DNA from: Candidatus Pacearchaeota archaeon CG10_big_fil_rev_8_21_14_0_10_32_14
Lineage (GTDB): Archaea > Nanobdellota > Nanobdellia > Pacearchaeales > GW2011-AR1
Assembly: GCA_002763085.1 (NCBI GenBank)
Contig: PFCY01000091.1
Span: 1 to 8,383 of the forward strand
Reading direction: 5' to 3'
Length of the DNA stretch: 8,383 nucleotides
Positions 4,848 through 8,383 of the stretch are shown here, piece after piece. The notes beneath the pieces were generated by a model. The model was given only the letters and a program-made list of their open reading frames with translations. It did no database searches and was not told the origin of the DNA. A program made the translations under genes and the position numbers. Each line of letters opens with the position of its first letter. Position 1 is the first letter of the stretch.

Positions 4848-7400
4848 CTATTTAATCAATATCCCCGGTTTTCCAGGCATAGCTTTTATTTTCTTTTCAG
4901 TTTGATTTGCATCTTTTATATCCTTTATAACCACTTTAATGTTTGTTCTCTTTTCCAGATTTGCTTCTTCTTTTTTGAATATTGTAACTTCATTCGGAAT
5001 ACAATAAATTATCGCACGAGTTTTATTTTTCTCGCTCTTACTCTCGAGAATTCTTAAAATATTCAAAATATCGTTTCCAAGTTTATCGATCATCTCTTCT
5101 TCTTTCTCTAAATTCAAGTCTATCTTTTTCTCGTCGAAAATCGGCCATTCTTCTAAACTCATAAAATTCTTGTTTCCAAGTTTGTGCCATAGTTCTTCAG
5201 TAATATGCGGACAAAATACACTTAATAATTTCAAACTGCTTTCAAAATCTCCTTTAGAAATATCTTTATCTTCAAAACTTATGATATAATCAAACAGCGT
5301 CCTTATTTTTATTATTGCTATATTATATTTAAAATTCTCAATATCTATATTCGCTTCTTTTATGGTTTTATTGACTTTACTCTCAATATTTCTCGAAGAT
5401 TTACCAAATTTATTTTTTCCATTGAACCTTTGGAAAACTTTATTCAAGAACTTAAAACTTCCATCGACAACTTTATTGTCCCAATTAAAATTTTTATCCG
5501 GAGAAGCAATTGAAAGTAAAGCCAGTCTCAACGAGTCGGCAGAATATTTTCTCACTATCTCGAGAGGATCAACAGTATTTCCAAGTGACTTTGACATTTT
5601 ATTTCCGTCGCTTCCATGGATAAGTCCTTGATTGAACAGTTTAGTGAAAGGTTCATCAATGTCTTCAGGAATAATTCCATAATCTCTCATGAATTTTGTA
5701 TAAAACCGAGCATAAATCAAATGCATGCATGCATGTTCAGCTCCACCAATATACTGATCAACCGCCATGAAATTCTCAATTTTCTTTTTATCGCAAATAT
5801 CTTTTTTATTGTTTGGATCGATATATCTCAAAAAATACCATGAAGAATTTACAAAAGTGTCCATAGTATCAGTTTCCCGTCGAGCTTTAGATTTGCATTT
5901 CGGACACGAAGTTTCTACAAAATTTTTATTTGTGGCAAGAGGATTTCCTTTTCCAAACACAACTTTTTCTGGTAAAGTTAATGGCAAAGACTTCTCACTA
6001 ATTGGAACAATACCGCATTTATCACAATAAACAATTGGAATCGGAGTTCCCCAATATCTCTGTCTTGAAACAAGCCAATCACGAAGTTTGAACTGAACTT
6101 TTTTGGAGCCTAGTTTTTTTTCTTCCAAATATTTTGTTATTTCATGGATCGCTTTTTTATTTTCAAGTCCGTTAAATTTATCCGAATTGACAAGTCGGCC
6201 CTCTCCGGTAAATGCTCTGCTTTCATCCTTTAGATTAAATTCCCTATCGACAGGCTCAATGACTTGCTTTATCGGCAATTTATACTTGACTGCAAATTCA
6301 TAATCGCGTTGATCATGAGCAGGAACTGCCATTACCATTCCAGTCCCATAATCAGCAACGACAAAATTACCCGCATAAACGGGAACTTTTTCTTTCGTTA
6401 AAGGATTAATTGCATAGCTTCCAGTAAAAACTCCATCTTTATCCATCTTATCAATATCTTCTTGTTTAACAGATTTTAATTTTTTCAAAAAAGCTTCAAC
6501 ATCTTTTTTTTGATCAAAGTTAACCAAACTCATAAGCTTTGGATGCTGAGCCGAGACTACCATGAATGTAACTCCGTAAATTGTATCAACTCGCGTCGTA
6601 AAAATCGGCCACTTTTTTATTTCAGGATCCAAAGTACAATCCTTATGTGCAGGAGTCTCAATCTCAAAATCAACTTGCGTTCCATTGCTTTTTCCTATCC
6701 AGTTTTTCTGCATGATTTTAATTCGCTCTGGCCACTCGAGAGAATCGACTTTATCTAAAAGCTCGTCGGCATAATCAGTGATTTTGAAAAACCATTGTTC
6801 AAGATGTTTTATCTCAACTGCCGTATCTTCATGTCTCCAGCACATTCCATTATGAACTTGTTCGTTAGCTAAAACAGAATCGCACTTTTTACAATAATTC
6901 ACAGGCGCTTTTTTTCTGTAAGCGATTCCTTTCTCGAGCATCTTTAAAAAAATCCACTGGTCCCATTTATAATACTCAGGGTCATGAGTCTTTATCATAC
7001 GAGTCCAATCATAACTGAATCCAAGCGCCTTTTGTTGACTCATAAAACTTTTTATTGAATTATTAGTATATTTTTTTGGATGCTCGCCAGCTTTAATCGC
7101 CGCATTTTCAGCCGGAAGTCCAAGAGAATCATAACCCATAGGATAAAGAACATTAAAACCATTCATCCTCTTAAACCGAGCATAAACATCTCCAAGAGTA
7201 TAATTAAAAGCATGACCCATATGAAGTCCCGTCCCAGAAGGATAAGGGAACATCTCAAGAACATAAAACTTTTTTTTCTTAGGATTTTCTTTAATAACAA
7301 AAACTTTTTTCTTCTCCCACTCGCTCTGCCACTTCCGTTCAATTTTGTTATAATTAATTTCTTTCTTTTCTAACATTTTTGTTTCTACTTTTTTCTTCAT
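4848..7400 (-). CDS. leuS: Leucyl-tRNA synthetase, bacterial type
   Basis: This 850-residue class I synthetase charges tRNA-Leu with leucine in the cytoplasm. The HIGH motif is HMGH (60-63) after EMFPYPSGTGL. The first zinc module has CKKC (170-173) and CWRH (187-190), with His in place of the usual fourth Cys. The CP1 editing domain follows it, with the threonine-rich FTTRVDT (267-273) and GTGMVMAVPAHDQRD (352-366), so proofreading of misacylated tRNA is expected. RDWLVSRQRYWGTPIPI (440-456) re-enters the catalytic core. A second zinc module has CDKC (459-462) and CPKC (499-502). KMSKS is at 601-605, followed by the anticodon-binding helices and a small C-terminal domain ending PGKPGILIK. 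Editing after the first zinc module and the overall length are features of bacterial LeuRS, not the longer archaeal/eukaryotic type. The start is supported by a TATA box at 7421-7428 giving a leaderless mRNA. A later ATG at codon 9 is less likely. Confidence 0.98.
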   Translation of the reverse strand: MKKKVETKMLEKKEINYNKIERKWQSEWEKKKVFVIKENPKKKKFYVLEMFPYPSGTGLHMGHAFNYTLGDVYARFKRMNGFNVLYPMGYDSLGLPAENAAIKAGEHPKKYTNNSIKSFMSQQKALGFSYDWTRMIKTHDPEYYKWDQWIFLKMLEKGIAYRKKAPVNYCKKCDSVLANEQVHNGMCWRHEDTAVEIKHLEQWFFKITDYADELLDKVDSLEWPERIKIMQKNWIGKSNGTQVDFEIETPAHKDCTLDPEIKKWPIFTTRVDTIYGVTFMVVSAQHPKLMSLVNFDQKKDVEAFLKKLKSVKQEDIDKMDKDGVFTGSYAINPLTKEKVPVYAGNFVVADYGTGMVMAVPAHDQRDYEFAVKYKLPIKQVIEPVDREFNLKDESRAFTGEGRLVNSDKFNGLENKKAIHEITKYLEEKKLGSKKVQFKLRDWLVSRQRYWGTPIPIVYCDKCGIVPISEKSLPLTLPEKVVFGKGNPLATNKNFVETSCPKCKSKARRETDTMDTFVNSSWYFLRYIDPNNKKDICDKKKIENFMAVDQYIGGAEHACMHLIYARFYTKFMRDYGIIPEDIDEPFTKLFNQGLIHGSDGNKMSKSLGNTVDPLEIVRKYSADSLRLALLSIASPDKNFNWDNKVVDGSFKFLNKVFQRFNGKNKFGKSSRNIESKVNKTIKEANIDIENFKYNIAIIKIRTLFDYIISFEDKDISKGDFESSLKLLSVFCPHITEELWHKLGNKNFMSLEEWPIFDEKKIDLNLEKEEEMIDKLGNDILNILRILESKSEKNKTRAIIYCIPNEVTIFKKEEANLEKRTNIKVVIKDIKDANQTEKKIKAMPGKPGILIK

Positions 7401-7420
7401 ATTTATTGTATGTTTTGCCG

Positions 7421-7428
7421 ATTTAAAA
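7421..7428 (-). promoter_or_regulatory. TATA-like box of leuS
   Basis: On the minus strand this reads TTTTAAAT. At -30 to -23 the start is about 7398, matching the ATG at 7400. It overlaps the T-rich terminator region of the upstream gene, and no Shine-Dalgarno sequence is present. Confidence 0.45.
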
Positions 7429-7452
7429 AAGTAATTAAAAAGATAAAAAATA
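7425..7452 (-). terminator. T-rich terminator after the gene ending at 7467
   Basis: On the minus strand, starting 15 bases after the TAA at 7467, there are successive runs of six, five and six Ts separated by a few bases. There is no hairpin. This is the typical archaeal oligo-T pattern, and it separates this gene from leuS. Confidence 0.6.
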
Positions 7453-7466
7453 ATTTAGTGTTTCAT

Positions 7467-7766
7467 TTAGGGGAATATGTCAGTAAAACTTCCTCTAGCA
7501 GGACCTTGAACGACAGTTTCACGGACTCTGATTCTTATGAAATCATCAAACGCATTGATATCGTCCATTGTATCCGCATCCACGACATACCTTGTTGGCC
7601 TTTCTTCACTTGAAGAGATATTTCTTACCATATCCCATACTGGATATATTCCAACCCGTCTGCCTTGTCCGTTTCCATTTCTAACTTCATACATCCCCTC
7701 GTCAACTACTTCAGACTCTGGAATCCATTCCCTAATTCTGTTTATTGTGTATTCTTTTATGGTCAT
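7467..7766 (-). CDS. Uncharacterised small acidic protein
   Basis: I do not recognise this 99-residue protein. It is soluble-looking, with no signal or membrane segment. It begins MTIKEYTINRIREWIPESEV. A central part has alternating charged and aromatic residues (YEVRNGNGQGRRVGIYPVWD, about 26-45), followed by RYVVDADTMDDINAFDDFIRIRVRE (about 59-83), an acidic helix leading into a basic strand. The ORF could start at an ATG at 7778. That ATG overlaps the GGAGG ribosome binding site (7776-7772), which has ideal 5-base spacing to the ATG at 7766, so 7766 is preferred. Base composition looks less AT-rich than leuS next door. It has its own terminator before leuS. The shared 13-mer initiation site with the lipoprotein gene at 1839 suggests the two may have a common origin or control. 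Confidence 0.7.
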   Translation of the reverse strand: MTIKEYTINRIREWIPESEVVDEGMYEVRNGNGQGRRVGIYPVWDMVRNISSSEERPTRYVVDADTMDDINAFDDFIRIRVRETVVQGPARGSFTDIFP

Positions 7767-7771
7767 TTTTT

Positions 7772-7776
7772 CCTCC
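7772..7776 (-). promoter_or_regulatory. Strong Shine-Dalgarno site deciding the start at 7766
   Basis: GGAGG five bases before the ATG at 7766, inside ATGGAGGAAAAAA (7778-7766). The upstream in-frame ATG is part of this site and so cannot use it. Confidence 0.7.
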
Positions 7777-7869
7777 ATTATAGTTTTATACAGAATCCCC
7801 TACACTTTGATGTTCATCATTATTTTCAAACAAAATATCTAACGAATAAATTGATAGAAAAATAAGATG

Positions 7870-7884
7870 ACTTATTTAATAAGT
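7870..7884. repeat. 15-bp AT-rich inverted repeat
   Basis: ACTTATT-T-AATAAGT, perfect 7-bp arms around one base, about 100 bases upstream of the start at 7766. The core TATTTAATA is shared with the inverted repeat at 1884-1898 in front of the other Shine-Dalgarno gene. The distance to the gene makes an operator role uncertain. Confidence 0.35.
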
Positions 7885-7890
7885 GAGAAA

Positions 7891-7933
7891 ACGCTGTCTA
7901 ACAGATTCATACACGCTGTATAATTCATGTTAG
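7891..7933. repeat. Interleaved direct and inverted repeats
   Basis: ACGCTGT occurs at 7891-7897 and 7913-7919, each followed by ATTCAT (7905-7910 and 7923-7928), forming a direct duplication with unequal spacers. CTAACA (7898-7903) and TGTTAG (7928-7933) are inverted arms enclosing the second copy. The spacer 7767-7984 otherwise contains no gene I can support. Confidence 0.4.
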
Positions 7934-7984
7934 TATGCATAAAAGAAAATTGGACTTGAAGTTTAAATATCTTTTGTAGAAATA

Positions 7985-8338
7985 TTATTTTACCCCTCGT
8001 GACCTGTCGTTATGGAGATTCCTGTTGTCGCCATCGAGCTCAGACCTACCATCGAGGCTCCTCAACCACAGCTTTCTTGCAAAAGGTAAAGTTGGTTTAT
8101 CAACATGATTCTTACCAACTATATAGATTGGCATTTCATTAATTTTTGCGTCTTTTAAGAATGCTCCATAATCTTGAGCTTTCTTTTCATCTCCAACTGC
8201 AAAAACGGTAATTGGATCTTCACCAAATCTATTAGATGGAATTGGTTTTTGATCATAAGGAATTTCAATAGAATTATGAAGAGCTTTATCTAGATCTTCC
8301 TCACTAACATAAAATTCTTTTCCCTCTTTAGGCTTCAT
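7985..8338 (-). CDS. Uncharacterised protein with WLRSLDGRS...RGVK tail
   Basis: This 117-residue soluble protein has no signal or membrane segment, and I do not recognise a named family. Residues 5-45 are charged, with EEDLDKALHNSIEIPYDQ. Residues 44-80 alternate strand-like and helical stretches (ITVFAVGDEKKAQDYGAFL, then MPIYIVGKNHV). The tail (about 86-117) has KLWLRSLDGRSELDGDNRN followed by NDRSRGVK. A W..SLD.RS.L.G...R.RGV pattern at the C-terminus feels familiar from small uncharacterised DPANN proteins; this is memory, not a search. The start is well fixed: the TATA box at 8361-8368 predicts transcription exactly at 8338, the A of the ATG. It is transcribed alone, with a repeat-rich spacer downstream. 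Confidence 0.7.
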   Translation of the reverse strand: MKPKEGKEFYVSEEDLDKALHNSIEIPYDQKPIPSNRFGEDPITVFAVGDEKKAQDYGAFLKDAKINEMPIYIVGKNHVDKPTLPFARKLWLRSLDGRSELDGDNRNLHNDRSRGVK

Positions 8339-8360
8339 CCCATATTACGAAAATTAATTT

Positions 8361-8368
8361 ATTTATAA
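8361..8368 (-). promoter_or_regulatory. TATA box of the gene starting at 8338
   Basis: On the minus strand this reads TTATAAAT. Counted as -30 to -23 it places +1 at 8338, the first base of the start codon, a textbook leaderless archaeal promoter. Confidence 0.6.
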
Positions 8369-8383
8369 TAGAGATTTTGTTTG

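Noticed and set aside
5362..6758. Plus-strand open frames opposite leuS
   Set aside because: They are antisense to a full-length conserved gene, lack promoters and give hydrophobic, motif-free translations.
7814..7820. Minus-strand ATGATGA resembling a C box of a C/D guide RNA
   Set aside because: No D box (CTGA) or terminal stem lies at a suitable distance.
7410..7865. Plus-strand open frames opposite the gene at 7467-7766
   Set aside because: They overlap each other and the minus-strand gene, which has a strong ribosome binding site and terminator; the translations show no domain.
7891..7933. Possible CRISPR-like repeats
   Set aside because: Only two imperfect short units with unequal spacing; no array and no cas gene.

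Overview
The window looks like a piece of an AT-rich archaeal genome, most probably from the DPANN group (Woesearchaeota/Pacearchaeota-like). The evidence is the promoter layout (8-bp TATA boxes placed so that transcription would begin at or within a few bases of the start codon in most genes), oligo-T runs instead of hairpin terminators, a TrmB-type regulator and remnants of Lrp- and TrmB-type regulators. The leucyl-tRNA synthetase is nevertheless of bacterial architecture, as is known in several DPANN lineages. The lineage is inferred from these features; no 16S or ribosomal marker is present.

Layout. Bases 1-345 (+) hold no intact gene. They carry a decayed Lrp/AsnC-type regulator joined to a decayed 3' end of a second TrmB-type gene. 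Bases 346-1454 (-) form a tightly coupled two-gene unit: an AbrB-like domain fused to a nucleotidyltransferase, then a small helical partner, with a TATA box and a palindrome over its promoter. Bases 1585-1839 (-) encode a small putative lipoprotein, divergent from a TrmB-family regulator at 1949-2671 (+). The spacer between those two is full of inverted repeats. Bases 2675-3037 (-) encode an unrecognised soluble protein, and 3149-3400 (-) a small single-pass membrane protein with four cysteines. Bases 3401-3614 contain a palindrome, a plus-strand TATA-like box and a GC-rich structured element, a candidate non-coding RNA or extragenic palindromic repeat. Bases 3615-4814 (-) encode a membrane-anchored or exported protein with a His/Cys pair like that of caspase/gingipain-fold (clan CD) proteins. 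Bases 4848-7400 (-) are leuS. Bases 7467-7766 (-) and 7985-8338 (-) encode two small unrecognised proteins, separated by a repeat-rich spacer.

How the genes work together. Only leuS is an obvious housekeeping gene. The rest looks like an accessory region of small surface or secreted proteins and regulators, most with their own promoter. The clearest functional units are the AbrB-nucleotidyltransferase/helical-protein pair (toxin-antitoxin-like in layout, unproven) and the TrmB regulator with its divergent lipoprotein gene. Two genes (1585-1839 and 7467-7766) differ from the rest in using a strong GGAGG ribosome binding site, with an identical 13-mer around it, instead of leaderless initiation.
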